Below are positions 46,247 to 58,439 of a DNA stretch of 64,000 bases, in pieces. Numbering within the stretch: position 1 is the first letter of the stretch; each line of letters opens with the position of its first letter. Position numbers and translations under genes: made by a program. The stretch is from NCBI GenBank assembly GCA_963573305.1, contig OY754329.1:149617266-149681265 (forward strand). The letters are read 5' to 3'. A model generated the notes under the pieces. The model saw only the letters and a program-made list of their open reading frames with translations. It had not been told where the DNA came from and ran no database searches. The DNA comes from Pyrrhosoma nymphula (taxonomy: Eukaryota > Arthropoda > Insecta > Odonata > Coenagrionidae).

Positions 46247-46429
46247 GTAAGTGAATTTTATAATTTTTATCAATTCCCTCATTTTGATGGACTAACTTCA
46301 GTTCTTTTGCTTTTTGCATTCTTTTTTAAATGCCTCTGGATGAGTAAAACATATTTTTGATGTTATATTTCCCTATCTCACAATCTTCTCCCACTTGAAT
46401 GGAGGCAAGGAGGTAGGTAGGGATAGTCA

Positions 46430-46800
46430 GCATCCCTGCAGATTTCAAAACAAGAATCAGCGAACATAAACGATGTTTAAAATATAATGATTGTAAATCC
46501 TTCTTTGCCAAACACCCAATAGAAACGGGCCATAACAGTGATTTTAACCTAGAAGTGTTACATGTACATGACAAAAGTTGGAAACTAGATACTCTGGAAA
46601 AATTAGAAATTATGAGACATAAAATGCTACCAAATGTTCAGATGCTAAATGACGTAACGGCATTCAAATGTTCCCAGTTGCTTTCAAAGTGTTTAACCTT
46701 GCTCAAATCTAACCTAAAAGACCACTAAACCCGGACTCCACATTCACCACCACCAGTCAACTATCCTAACCCCCCTCTGTGTATCATCCCCCCTATACTG
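46430..46800 (+). mobile_element. Penelope-like element, truncated C-terminal tail
   Basis: A frame without stops until TAA at 46726-46728 reads FKTRISEHKRCLKYNDCKSF, FAKHPIETGHNSDFNLEVLH, SWKLDTLEKLEIMRHKMLPN and LLKSNLKDH. This is the second half of a GIY-YIG domain and C-terminal tail of a Penelope protein (E-H, then the T-G-H-x-x-x-F and L-E-x-x-E-I patterns). The RT and the GIY and YIG motifs themselves are missing. Inserted 0.2 kb after SMG6 exon 13, same orientation. Confidence 0.75.
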
Positions 46801-47154
46801 TGTATCATCATCGGGTGGAATAAATTTAACTTACTGTGGAATTGCAGTGCTTTCTTTCACTCTCATCATGAAGCAATCCCATTCAGTAAAGCCTGACATT
46901 TGCCATTTTGTTATTTGCATTTGCCATTGAAATCTGTTGCTTCATTACACCATAACGCAGGTATTACGTTTTCATGAAAGGACAGAAATTGCCCCTGGAA
47001 AGTTAAAACATTATATTATGTTGTCGCCGATGATGCCGTATGTGCCGCCGCCGTGCCGGGTCTTTGGTTTCGTTGGTATGTCTAATAAATGTTTTTTTGT
47101 CAGTGAAATATTTTTATTAGTGATGGCTTTGAATTAAGTCAATTGTTGGGCCCA

Positions 47155-47346
47155 GCCACATTGACACACCGGTTCCTGTAAAATCACTGAAGTTAAGCAA
47201 TGTTGTGAAGTTGGATGGGTGACCATATATACCTTCACCGTGGCGCTCTTGTCTCCTATCTGCATGTGTCAGACAGGCATGGGGTTGACGCAATGGACCA
47301 AGAAGGTCTAAGTGCCCGGGCTATTGTCGAAGCCCCCCCCCCCCCC
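47155..47346 (+). mobile_element. 5S-rRNA-derived SINE
   Basis: Positions 47155-47225 align with 5S rRNA from about position 1 to the internal promoter: gcc...acaccggttcctgt, atcac, gaagttaagcaatgttg (box A region) and ttggatgggtgacc (box C). The 3-prime third of 5S is replaced by unrelated sequence ending in a run of 14 C at about 47333-47346. The 5-prime promoter part is kept and the remainder is not 5S, as in SINE3-type elements; a truncated 5S pseudogene is the alternative. Confidence 0.7.
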
Positions 47347-50300
47347 TACCAACAATTTACAAGTCAATTGTTTGTGAACAGTGCAGACAGTTTGCTGTAA
47401 AATTATGAATAACTTCAAATATATTTTTAAGCCATTGTATAAATCTTGTTTAGTTAGTTTGCTAGCCTACCTAATTTTTTTAAATAGCGGCAAATTTTTA
47501 AGTTCATATTTATCTTGTTAAACAATGTTACTAACATTGGACATGTAAATAAATAGAGACATATTTATATAATATTTCGTGTACAGAAGATTAGAGAAAA
47601 GGATGGGTATCGCATAGTACTGGACGATCACAACGGTTATGTGGAGCGAATTCCGAGTGAAAAGTAGGCAGGAAAGCAAATCAAATTATTGACCTTGACA
47701 ATAACGCATTAAAAAATTAGCCTTTTTGGTCTGGAATTCTAAAATTTTTTTCTTAAAATGTCTTGAAAAAGTTTTGAATTTCTATTTCATATATAAGTAG
47801 ACACCATGTATACAGAACTGACTTTTGTTTTCTTTCAAAATGCACTGATAGCACCTGCATCTCAAATATAGTAATGCATTTTACAACGTAATATGCCATC
47901 ATTATAACAAAAAAATCATAAAAAAATCTCTGTACAATGTTTCATGGATACATTTTGTCAAGGAATTTCGGGGAAATGTCAGGGAATTTCAAAATTAAAA
48001 CTTTGTGGCCACCCTGTAAAGCTTACCGTTGAATTAGGTAAATAGAAATAGGTGCAGTAGCAAATACATAATGTTCATCTGAATTGGTGTACTCTATGTG
48101 ACTTAACCTTGGTATATTCATTGTGCGTACGTACATATATACTTGGAAATATCTAAGATATAGCCAAGATCTAAGTAGTATTGGCCTTTACTAAGAAGAA
48201 TAGCGATGGGGAACATGCCACTCTGCTAGCGAATGGTTATACGGAGTATGAAATTATTCCATTGTATAATGATATTTTCCAGTGGCCAGTTGCAAATTAG
48301 GTTCATTTAATTTTGGAACACAACCCGCAATAGAATGGCATTTAGATATTCGTTCTTTCAATTTAATATCGGTTCTAAAATTGTTGTGATTTTTTGCCTT
48401 TGAATTACTTTTTATTTTTTGATTATATATAAATGCGTGAACACACTATTGAAGGTGGATTCTGTACTGTGTGGGTGAGAAATAGATATCGCTATTCAGA
48501 ATAGCCCGGTAAGGAAGATGGCTATTTTATTTCAACCCTGACCTGTGCTAGCAGCCGTTCAGAATACCATATTGCGACCTTGCGAATAAAATAGCAACAT
48601 TCTGTGGCTATTTTGGCATTAATATAGCAAATTTCGACTGGGTCCCTATAATCGTGAGAATAGCCCCTTGAGTCAAAATTCTGGCGAAAAGCCCAGTCGC
48701 TATTTCATTCAGAATAGCTCCATATGAACTGGTTGGTAGATTCTGTTAGGGAAGAGTTTGGTGGGAAGACCTTATTGTGAGCTTTGAAATGGAGAAGGGT
48801 AGTATAATATAAAGATTATGTGAGGATAAGTCAAATCTCCAACGGGGCAACATTTGTTTTGAGAATCATCAACATAAGGTCAGAAAAAAGAGTGAATAAT
48901 TTCGTATTTGAAGATTAGTTTGGGTTTGAGTGGGGTGGACGCCAGAGAGTGAGGAATGCTCCCTGGAACAGAAGTAGAAGTCGTATAGAAGTGTTTGGTG
49001 TGAGAGTGTTTGAAATCTTCTCACTTCACATTGTAAAAGAGCACAAAAGCCTAGGATAAAATTAAGTCTTACCTTTTTCCGTAAAAGCTCTGCTTTGGCT
49101 CTTAGGCTCTAGAATGTTTCATCATTTAGTTTCATTATTTGCATTATTATTGCTCTGAATATTTGATAAGTTTCGTGGAGAATACCCTTGGAGTACACTT
49201 CCTTAGGATAATGTTGAAAAGTTGTATTTTCACCTCTTTCCCTCAGTTCCTGTTATTTCTTCTGCAAACGGTGATCATCTAAGCAGCATTATGATCGACC
49301 TTGAGGCTATAGGAGCGCATGCAAGCCAGGAAACTCCCAAGGTCGTGGTTTCAAGTTTCGTATGTACTGCATATCGACCGTGGATTTCTCATTTCTTCGC
49401 TGTAAACCCAAATTTACGGAAGTTATTACGTTGCAGTTTTGGATGCCCTGAGAAGAAAATGTCCCCGCGATACCCACTATCAATAGTACCTTTCTTACGC
49501 TTTAAGGACCCTCCCACGAATAGCTTCATTGAGTCAAACATTATGCTTTGATGTGATGCCTTGCGGGTGGCATTATTGATAATCGCGTTCACTGACTTTG
49601 CGATTTGTGTCGAGTTCGCATGAAGTAATGGAAGTCATATTTCCGAAATGCTATAGTGACGTCGTAGTTCCCTGCGTCGGATGGGAAATGTCAGGTTTGG
49701 ATCTCTGCTGTAAAATGGATTTTCGCCGGAACATTACAATCATACGTGCAGATATCTACTTTATGTACACGGCGCCTGCGTTAGGCACTGCTATTCGTGC
49801 TCCTAATCTAATCTTGATCGATCTTCAAATAAGCTAGAAAACCCCCTTCAGAACGGGTTTGAGAGGCAACATCTGAAAATTACTAAAGGTCCGCCTCAAG
49901 AAATTCGGCCCTTGTCGTAAAGATTCTTTTTTGTCGTTCTTTGGATTTGATGGATCGCTATTTTTCTTTCCGCGTTTTTTCCCTCTCGCTAACCTTTTCA
50001 AGGGGCCAATTTCCTGGCTCGACGTATACAGCTCCCGCATCAAGGCCCGTCGTAATGAAGCTGTTTTGCACCGACCCAGGGGCAGCGCATCACCCAAGGC
50101 GCGTGAAGGTGGCACGTCGTTTTTTGCCGCCAAAATTTCATGCCCTCCCTGTTCATTTGAATAAATATCCCCTACGCTATATTTGCGCTAAGAAGTGGGC
50201 TCACACGCGTTTCCAGGCTTTATCCAGCTATTTCGAATTTATTCTCTGTGCATATTTGCAGTAAGAGCTAACTATTTCGTTTTCTTGTGGTTTGCTCATC

Positions 50301-50939
50301 TCGCTGGTAGGTGATGTTATCGTTGTCGTTCTGGTCCACTAACGTCTTCAAGTCAAAAGGAGCCTTTCATCTTCTTCCCCTCGATCAAAGCACGCTGTGA
50401 AATTGTTATTGGTACAACATTTTGGAAAACACTCATGAAAATCTCATAGCTCGTGCCGAAATATTTCTCGTCAGTCCAAGAGCAAATGTCGAACAAGATC
50501 GGTACTATTTATATTCAATATCGGTGTGGTAAATGTCGCGTAAGAATGGGATGGACTTCGGTATGAAAGCGAACAATATGAGCATAAGTAGGGTAGTGGT
50601 GGATAGCCGCGTTAATTCGAATTTAAGAATTTACCTGTGGTGATTAATGTTAAGTTTTTAATATTATTTGGGCAAACCCTGAATGCTGGGACTCCTTTCA
50701 ACGTATCTGGAGTATAATAATAAACGTTTAATTTTTCTTTAGCCGTTTTCTATATATGAACCCGGATTACAGTGAACTTATTTTGACGCCGTTGATAATT
50801 ACAATAAGTCTTGAACGAAGATATTGCACAAACAAATCCATTTCGTGTGGAGAGTTTTACTCTCTCGTGCTCCAGTCATGAGTCATGTCAGAAACTCTCT
50901 CTGTGCAGCCTGTTTTATCTGTCGCTTGCAGCAGATGTC

Positions 50940-51440
50940 CGTGCCTCCTGAGACGAATTAGTTGCCTTGAAAAATCGCATTTTGTTCCTGACATCGTGTC
51001 GTGACACCGCCGCTCTGCCGAGTAGGTCGTGGGTTAGGGCGTGCCGTGCCACCCGACCTGACATAAGCTTTGCACGTCCCGCAGCGGGGAGTCTTTTGCC
51101 CTATCGGAGGGACCCCCAGACGCCCCCTTCTTTGGTGCGGTTCGAGACGGGCGACCGCCCCCGCTCCGCGCCCATCTCGCGAGCGGGAGGCCGGCCGGCA
51201 CCACAGCGGCCTGGGCGGTTCCCCGCGCGCCGCGGGATCTTATCTCTCCCTCGCGTACGTTCGTACATAGGCGGGATTCTCCGCGCGGCAGTAACTCATA
51301 GGGGGTGGGAACATCCGCCCGCTTTCCTGCTCCATCTCGGCGCAGCTCCACTCCGGGGAGAGAAGGGGGGATGGGACGGCTCTCTGGAGTTGGTGCGCTG
51401 CCGGCGTTGCTTGCCTTTCCGTTAGCGCGTCCTAAAGCCT
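50940..51440. promoter_or_regulatory. GC/CpG-rich block 1 (possible CpG island or promoter)
   Basis: A sharp switch from AT-rich to GC-rich sequence with many CG dinucleotides (for example ctcgcgagcgggaggccgg and ccccgcgcgccgcgggatc). Open frames exist on both strands but are typical of GC-rich DNA and show no domain. It may mark a promoter or first exon of a gene nested in or beyond the SMG6 intron. No TATA or obvious splice donor could be tied to it. Confidence 0.4.
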
Positions 51441-51580
51441 GTGTGACGTGATCACAGTTCTGGATTCATAAGTGCGAACTCGTTCTCTTTGCTATTAGGA
51501 GAGGCAAATCAGTCCATTGCAAACCTGCCCCCTCTTGTAATTGCTTATTATTGTTGCAATCTTATTATTGTTATAAAATC

Positions 51581-51787
51581 GTCGGCCTCGGTGGCGGCGG
51601 ATTAACGTCCTCGCCTGCCAACCGAAAGGTCGCGGGTTCGAGTTCCGCCTGGGGAGGATTTTTCTCCTCCCAGGGCATGGTTGTGTGTGTTGGCCTTTGT
51701 TATTGTTACAACGCCGGATGTAAAATGGTCCTCGATGTTGTATTCAGGTTGATGAAATAAATAAAAAATAACAAAATAATAAAAAAA
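51581..51787 (+). mobile_element. tRNA-derived SINE
   Basis: The head has a pol III A-box-like stretch (cctcggtggcggcgg, 51586-51600) and a B box GGTTCGAGTTCC (51635-51646), as in tRNA-derived SINEs. The body (cccagggcatggttgtgtgt, tggcctttgttattgttac) is widespread in arthropod SINEs. It ends in an A-rich tail (aataaataaaaaataac...). It cannot fold as a functional tRNA: acceptor pairing and an anticodon arm are missing. Confidence 0.8.
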
Positions 51788-52504
51788 TGTTGGGTAACCG
51801 CTTTGGAGGGGGGCATAATTGAGCTTATGGACGACGTTTTGAACGAAGGAGAAAGATACGAAGAGTTTTGAAGGGAATGTACGTATTGGAAAAATAGATA
51901 GTTCAGTGAGGAAGGTGCTAGAGTAGCGGTTTCCAATTTGTGGTACGCGTACCCTTCGAAGTATGTGCTAAGTAATTTAGGAGTACGTGAAAATAATAAT
52001 GGCAGATTTAATGAAATGATGAATTACTTATTTTTCCACATATTTTATTTTATTCACTTAATAATGGCGGATTTAATGTTAAAATAGCCATATTAACGTA
52101 AGTAATTAATATTATTCTAATACAAGGATTACAAATGGTGGAGATAGGTGATTAGGGGTGCCCAAAAATAAAAAAAGGATTGGGAACCGTTAGAGGAAAT
52201 CCCCCTCCCCCTCACACTGTGATATTTATGGACAATTCCACCCGGGCCTATACTTCAATTAGTGTATACAATAATAATGGATTATTTTTTTCTCATTTTT
52301 ATTTAATAATTTACTCATCAGTCAATCAATGTACTTGTATTGTCACGCTAAAATTTTCTGTTTTGAATCGATCATTTTTGACGATCCGATTCCTGATAGC
52401 GTTGATGCAGAGGAATGAGAGAGGGAGAAATAGAAAGTACTTAAATCTTACTGCCGATTTTTGGGATTTCTGTAGTTGTTTAGATTATAGATATTATGAT
52501 AACC

Positions 52505-52664
52505 GATTTCATCTTTTAAGATTTGATCGTCATTCATGCCTGCGATATTTTTATATTTCCTGTCTAAGCCTAAGCAATTTAGAAGATTTCATCTTTTAAG
52601 ATTTGATCGTCATTAATGAATGCGATATTTTTATATTTCCTGTCTAAGCCTAAGCAATTTAGAA
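52505..52664 (+). repeat. 80-bp tandem duplication
   Basis: Two head-to-tail copies, 52505-52584 and 52585-52664, start gatttcatcttttaagattt and differ at only three positions (cattcatgcc versus cattaatgaa). The high identity suggests a recent duplication. Confidence 0.92.
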
Positions 52665-53246
52665 GTCTAGTGTGCATGTTGGAGTTAAATATCGAGTCAG
52701 AGGATCCCTGCTACATCTGCGGAGATCACTTTGCAAGCCACCTTCCTGGTGTGTGGCGGTGGAGTAACCTGCAAAAGAAATGCGATGTAAAGAAATAAAT
52801 ACGTGCCCAAATCGGACGTGTGGAGACTGTTCCAGATGCGTTGTAAAACGTTAGCGTTGGTCCATTCCAACGACGCCCGAAATCCATGGCTCATTCGTTC
52901 GTCTCGTATTTGCAGCGCAGCGTTTTTGCTGAGGTTGAAATATACTTAGATGCTTGCATGGGGAGCTTGTCAGGAATATGGGTGCTTGAGATAGATAGGC
53001 CACGCCTACGTAGACCAAAGCATCGAAATCGCAATGGATTTTATGATACCTTCAACTACTCAATGCTGGGTGAAATATAAGCCAGAACGTACTTTTAATC
53101 ATTAAAAATTTTCAATATTTTTTCTGCCATAGCGCTACGAAAACTCCTCTGGATATTGTGCTCTGAAGCCAACAATGGAGAAAACCTGTGGCCGTTGCAG
53201 TGTTTAAACAAGATTTTCGGCGTGACCAAGGGTCATTGGTGTATGA

Positions 53247-53563
53247 ATACGGTGACCATGTATCCTGTTGGAAATAGAGGACAAATTTTAAACATGTTCT
53301 TGGAAATAAGGGACATATAGATACATATAACATTGGTTCTTAAGAACAAAAGAAGACATTCTGTGTACATTATTGTATTTTTTCTAATGAAGATTCAAGG
53401 ACAGAGTCACAGCAGTTGGGAAACAATGCATTATAATATTCTCATGAAACATATTTTGTTGAGTAAAATAAAGAACGGAACTTTCAGAAGATAAATAAAT
53501 GAAAACGACAGCTTTTAGCCATTAGGGGCTATCGTTGTAATAAATGACGTATGGTCACCGTAT
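53247..53563. mobile_element. Short MITE with ATACGGTGACCAT ends
   Basis: ATACGGTGACCAT at 53247-53259 is exactly inverse to atggtcaccgtat at 53551-53563. Sub-terminal copies of gaggacaaatt and ggaggacattt extend the inverted similarity. The element is 317 bp and non-coding. Superfamily not determined. Confidence 0.6.
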
Positions 53564-53779
53564 ATTTGGAGGACATTTATTTTTGGAATCTTCGCTGACA
53601 TTAGTTCAAACGGTGGTTATAGCATATCATTTCACGGTCATGTTCGGAGGTGGGGGAGAAGAGGAGCCTATTTCAATGTGAAATAATTTCACAAACGAAA
53701 ATGGCGGACTTTGAACTTCACGAAATCTCCCAGGTAGCGCCTCTCCAGTATAATTCAACCTCCTTGGTTTTCGCCAACG

Positions 53780-54740
53780 TAGAACATGCCGGCTAAAGCG
53801 CGATCGTGTCGCAGAGGGGATTGTGGGAGGCGGGTGAGTGGGTGGGTGGGTTTAGATTTCCACCTCGTCCTTCCTGCAGCACGTCGCCTGGGCGTCGTTT
53901 GTTGGCGAGGGGGGGATGTTGGGGAAGGGGGGACGAGGAGCACACTGGTGGTGATCCCGCGAGAGAGGAGGGCGGTGCCCTGGAGGATGTTCACCCCTCG
54001 GACGACCTTCTCAAGGTCACTCCGGCAGCGAGTGGTGGAGGGAAAAAGATGAGATCAGTTAATGGTGGGGTGGGTGGGTGTTGTGCTCGTATGTGATTTT
54101 TTTCTTTCAGGGGGAGGGTGGCTGCGTCGTGGTTTTGAAGGGGAGTGGGAAGGAATGGTTTCTTTGTGGGGGGAAAGAAGGGGGGAGAGAGACAATGGCT
54201 AAGGGGGAGGGGTGGGTGATGTGCCGCCCGGCCGCCGATGGCGCTTTCGCGGGGACGCAGGGCGTTCCTGTCCGAGGATCACGTGCCGCACACTCACTAC
54301 ACACAATTCGCCCCGTGGTTTCGGTGGTGGAGGTGCTGCCCCCGCTCCACCCCAACCCCCTCCTGTAGTCCCGATACAAACCCCTTCCCCACACCCTATC
54401 CCCCCGCGCCGAAGACGGAAGGAATCGTACGGGGAAGCATTCGGTCCGTTCCGGAGAGCGGGCGGGGAGGACGCGGTGATTGTGGGAAGAAGATGTGTTC
54501 TCGTCTCTGGGGATTGTGTGCGTTCGGGGAATGGGGAGAGGGAAGGAAAGTGGCGATGATGCAGTTTTTGCCCCTTCTCTCTTCTTCTTCATCTTCTTTC
54601 GCGGCAAGGGCAACGCACGGGCGGCGCCCGGTCCAGTGGACTTCTTTTTCGTCCCAACGGAGGGAGAGAGAAGGCAGCATGTTCGTTTGCGCGTTATGGC
54701 CGCGTTTTGGTCCTCTTCTGAGCTGATGGCGGTACCGCGA
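53780..54740. promoter_or_regulatory. GC/CpG-rich block 2
   Basis: About 1 kb of GC-rich sequence with G-runs (gggagggtgg, ggggagggg) and C-runs, CG-rich near both edges. Overlapping frames on both strands reach 221 codons on the minus strand but are low-complexity and mutually overlapping, so I do not call a gene. It could be a CpG-island promoter. Confidence 0.4.
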
Positions 54741-57700
54741 GACTCATGGGAATGCTCCCTCGCGGCCGTCACAAATAAGATTGTACTTTTATTGCCTCAT
54801 GTAAAGAAACCGAACTTAGGCGGCAGACACGTTTGCACGGAATGTGACTGCGGTGGAAGATTCGCGAGATTTTAGTTGTTTAATTTTACTTTTTTTATTT
54901 TTTTCATTTTTTGGCCGAGTTCATGTTTGGAATAATAATAATTCTCTGCTGTCATGATCATGCGAGATATGACCATTGTGGTTACTCACTGCTCTGGTTC
55001 CACCTTTTTTTGTGAATTGTTTATGGCTGATGTGAATCTGGAGGCAGGTACTAGTTGAAACAGGAAGGTAAATTAAAATAAAAAAAGCTAGAGTTTAAAT
55101 ATAGCTGTATTTTTTATGGGAATAAATAGCAGCAACAAATGGATCTGGTCAATTTGATATTTGTAGAAGTGGATGAACTTTTCACATAGGGAGACGGGAT
55201 CGTAAGTTGTGAATTTCCTAATGTTTGTTAGGTGCTTTGGACTAGGGTGTTTAGGAGTAGGTTAAATCATACTGTATAGCGTATGACCGTCATTCTGAGA
55301 CACAACACCCATGCACGAGGAGGGATTCAAACCTGTGATTTTTAGAGTCATTAGACTGGCGCTTTGCAGACCTGGTTACCGTAGTAGGCTGTTGATATAT
55401 TGACTTCAGAATTTCATAAGGGATAAAAGCTCAAGTCATCTGGGCTTTGCACTAGAAGAGAAGTACTAATCTCCCCAGAAATTATCTTAAAATCCGGTGA
55501 AAATATAAATCCTTAAAGACTATATTTTAAATCCCTGATGGCACGCGAGACATGGACGGTAGCAGGGGGTGGGGGAAGAAGATCGTAAGTAGGGAGAGAT
55601 GGGAATAGATCAAGAGGCTTGTGCTCCAAGAGGGCGTTCTGAAATCAGTTAAAGAAAGGCAGAGCTGTAAAAAACATTCGGAAGTGAAATTTACCATTCG
55701 GTATTGATCGATACGAACATCTTTTAAAATTAGCACTCAATGTTCATTGGAAGTCATCGCGCGGAACATTGCAGGCAAAAGTAAAACATGTAATTGGTAT
55801 GACTGTAGAAATATTGCCTGTAGACGAGGAAGGTCCTGCGTAGAAACTTGCGTCGTCGGTATTCTCTAGACATCGTATTCCTTGATTCAACCTGTTCCTC
55901 AATTGTGTATTTGAAGGTCTGTAATTTTTTTGAACGGCGCACTTGGTTTTCAGTGACTGGTGCTAAACGGCAGTCTTATGAAGGAATAAAGCGGTTAGAT
56001 ATGAGAAGAGTGGTGTGGAGAGCTGCAGAAAAGGCAATTTTTGTAATGGTGACAATTGCCAATGAAGGGGTGTGACAATTGCTAATGAAGGGGCTAAACG
56101 CTGTTACATTCTCCATTTAAGTTTCTTGATCGAAACTCGGGTGGTTCGACTTCTTGGTGTGTCCTTTCGGGCCACCAGTGGTGTCCGAGGAAAAATTTTG
56201 ATTTTGTGATTTATCGTTCGGAATCCCTTCAGTTGACGGCACATGATGGAGATAGTCAAGGGTAAGATGGCTTTGTTGTCGGTACTAGTATAGGTGACAA
56301 TTTAGAGGTAAATTCGGGAAACCAGTAAATTTTGTTTTCTAGGCATTTTCAACTCTGGTCCCATCACGGCGACTTTTTCCATCGTAGTAATTTTGAATGG
56401 ATCGAGCTTTTCGATGGAGAACTACCTCGATACCACGAATAAAACTCGTATCTCGCTTATATCCCATTTCTTAGCGAATTCTTATAGTTTACCCTGTAAG
56501 AAGAGTCTAAATTCATCGTTAATGACTAGAACTTTATTTGACTATCCCTTAGGATTTTGGGTCTCTCTTTCGAATGAATGTTTGTGAATATTTAAACTTA
56601 GGAATGGAGAAGTTGACGATCAGATTCAGAATAAAACCAAGAGATTAATCTGAGCTGGATGAGAAAATATGTGCATGCCATTTTTTGGGTGAAAAAGTGT
56701 AGTAAATTTACATAATTTGGTCATTTAGTTTATTTCTTGTTTTTTTCTTTCTACGTTGGGTCGTTTATTGAATGCATGTTCACGTCTATGAATTAATTTC
56801 CACGTATACTGGGAGATTTAAAGTCCTGAACGATAATTACATCTCAGCGTCGTTTGTGCTGAAGCTTCGACCCTCTACCTTGGAGTTATCCAGTGCACGT
56901 GCTACCGTCCAGACTTTCCTGGATAGCTATCTCATCTTATGTAATTTCGAAATCTTTCAAAAGGTTAACTAGTTTGACGACTTATTATTAATTGTGTTCG
57001 GAACAGACCTTTATAGTCTGTGAAATCTTGCCTTTTATATCCCAGTAAAATGATTTTCCACGCGCGGCGGTAGCTTCAGAAATTAGTCCGAGTTTCTTTG
57101 TTAGTTGGTGGTTTATTAAACAGATGGCGTCTGAGTGGCGGTGAGCACATTTCAAGAGACTCATCTTGATGGAACTGTGAGATTCCCGCGGAATCCCCTG
57201 CTTTATTTTGTTTTCGTTTGCGTTTATTTTCGACTCGTGGTCTTTTGCTGACCGTGGGTCGTTGGCCTTAAATAGTCCTTCTTCTTCTTTGGCGTCTTCC
57301 ATTAATCGTGAATGCGAATCGGGAACTAATTCGAAATGATGCCGTGACGAATGGGAGCGGGATCTTGTTGCTGCATTTGATATCCATCCACGGCTCTCTT
57401 CCTTTTCGATTTGCCTCCTCCTCGCCCCGGGAAATCTCTGCCGACACAATAGGCTTCCATTGCTGCGTCCGCAATTGGAGGAGGTTTGCGTAGAAAGAAG
57501 TGACACGGCTCATGGGAGAGAGGTAGTGTTTAAGAAGCGGCATGTGCTGCGTAATGCTTGCTCGCGTTTTCTCTCCGGACCTCCTCTCCTGTCTTTCTCC
57601 TGCGCCCTCGGGAGGTAAATGTTCTTCGCGGAGACAGCATTGTACCGTTTGTGTGTGCTTGTATGATCCGGTTAACTGCTGCATTTTTTATTGGAAAGTT

Positions 57701-58083
57701 AGAAATTTTGCTCTTAATTTAATGTGTTCGAGGCATTTTCTAAGAAATGAGTGTTCTAATCTTTGCCTAAATTGTGTTGTAATTTAGTTGTTAAAATTTG
57801 AATTTATTGAATTTAACGAGTTTTAAGTTCACCCAACAAATAAATATAATTAACGGGTGAACAATAACAAATACAAATGTTTACTGTTGCTATAAATACA
57901 AGGAGGAGTCAAGCTAGCCAAAAAATACATTATAGATGTACATTATCATGATTTAGAATTTTACAATTCGAGTGCTTGCAATTTATTTATTACACGCTTT
58001 TATGTAAAAAGTTTTTCTGTCCTCAAATAAATTCAAGTCATTACACACTGTTAAATGTAGTACACATTCTATTAATGGGTGAA

Positions 58084-58131
58084 GAAACAGAGGCCTTAAT
58101 AGACAAAAATATCTATTAATGCCTCTGTTTC
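58084..58131. repeat. 48-bp imperfect hairpin
   Basis: gaaacagaggccttaatagac (58084-58104) pairs with atctattaatgcctctgtttc (58111-58131) with two mismatches and a six-base loop. It may be a small structured RNA or the remains of a palindromic insertion. Confidence 0.8.
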
Positions 58132-58439
58132 AATTGCCTTTTCTGAACGTCGAGTTCATTACTCCGAAGGCGAGCACTTAGAAAGAATGCTCGTATTTGT
58201 CATATTTCAATATGAACCCGGAGTGAAGGAGGCTTTACTCTTTCATGGTCTAAGTGTGGATTCCAATTGTGCTAAAAGTTGTATTATGCTTCACAATAAG
58301 TTTAAATCAGTAACACTACATCAGTGCGCAATAAGGTTAATATTCTCCGAATCAATTATTCGGTTCATTAAATAAATAAGATCGACTTGCGTAGCTGTGT
58401 AATTTGCATGCTCTGTTGTAAATAAATGACTCGGAATTT

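Noticed and set aside
47155..47260. Functional 5S rRNA gene
   Set aside because: The last third does not match 5S and the terminal stem cannot form; no T-run terminator at the expected place.
49222..49551. 109-codon frame following a possible acceptor near 49245
   Set aside because: It lacks similarity to the SMG6 region expected after exon 13 and has no convincing domain or donor.
49834..50133. 99-codon minus-strand frame rich in Lys and Arg
   Set aside because: No recognisable domain, overlapped by other frames, no splice or promoter support.
50967..51425. 152-codon frame in GC-rich block 1
   Set aside because: Arg/Pro/Gly-rich composition is what random GC-rich sequence gives; a frame of similar length exists on the other strand.
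51581..51660. tRNA gene
   Set aside because: A and B boxes are present but the acceptor stem and anticodon arm do not pair, and a SINE body with A-rich tail follows.
54107..54772. 221-codon minus-strand frame in GC-rich block 2
   Set aside because: Low complexity, with overlapping frames on the other strand of similar quality; expected by chance in GC-rich DNA.
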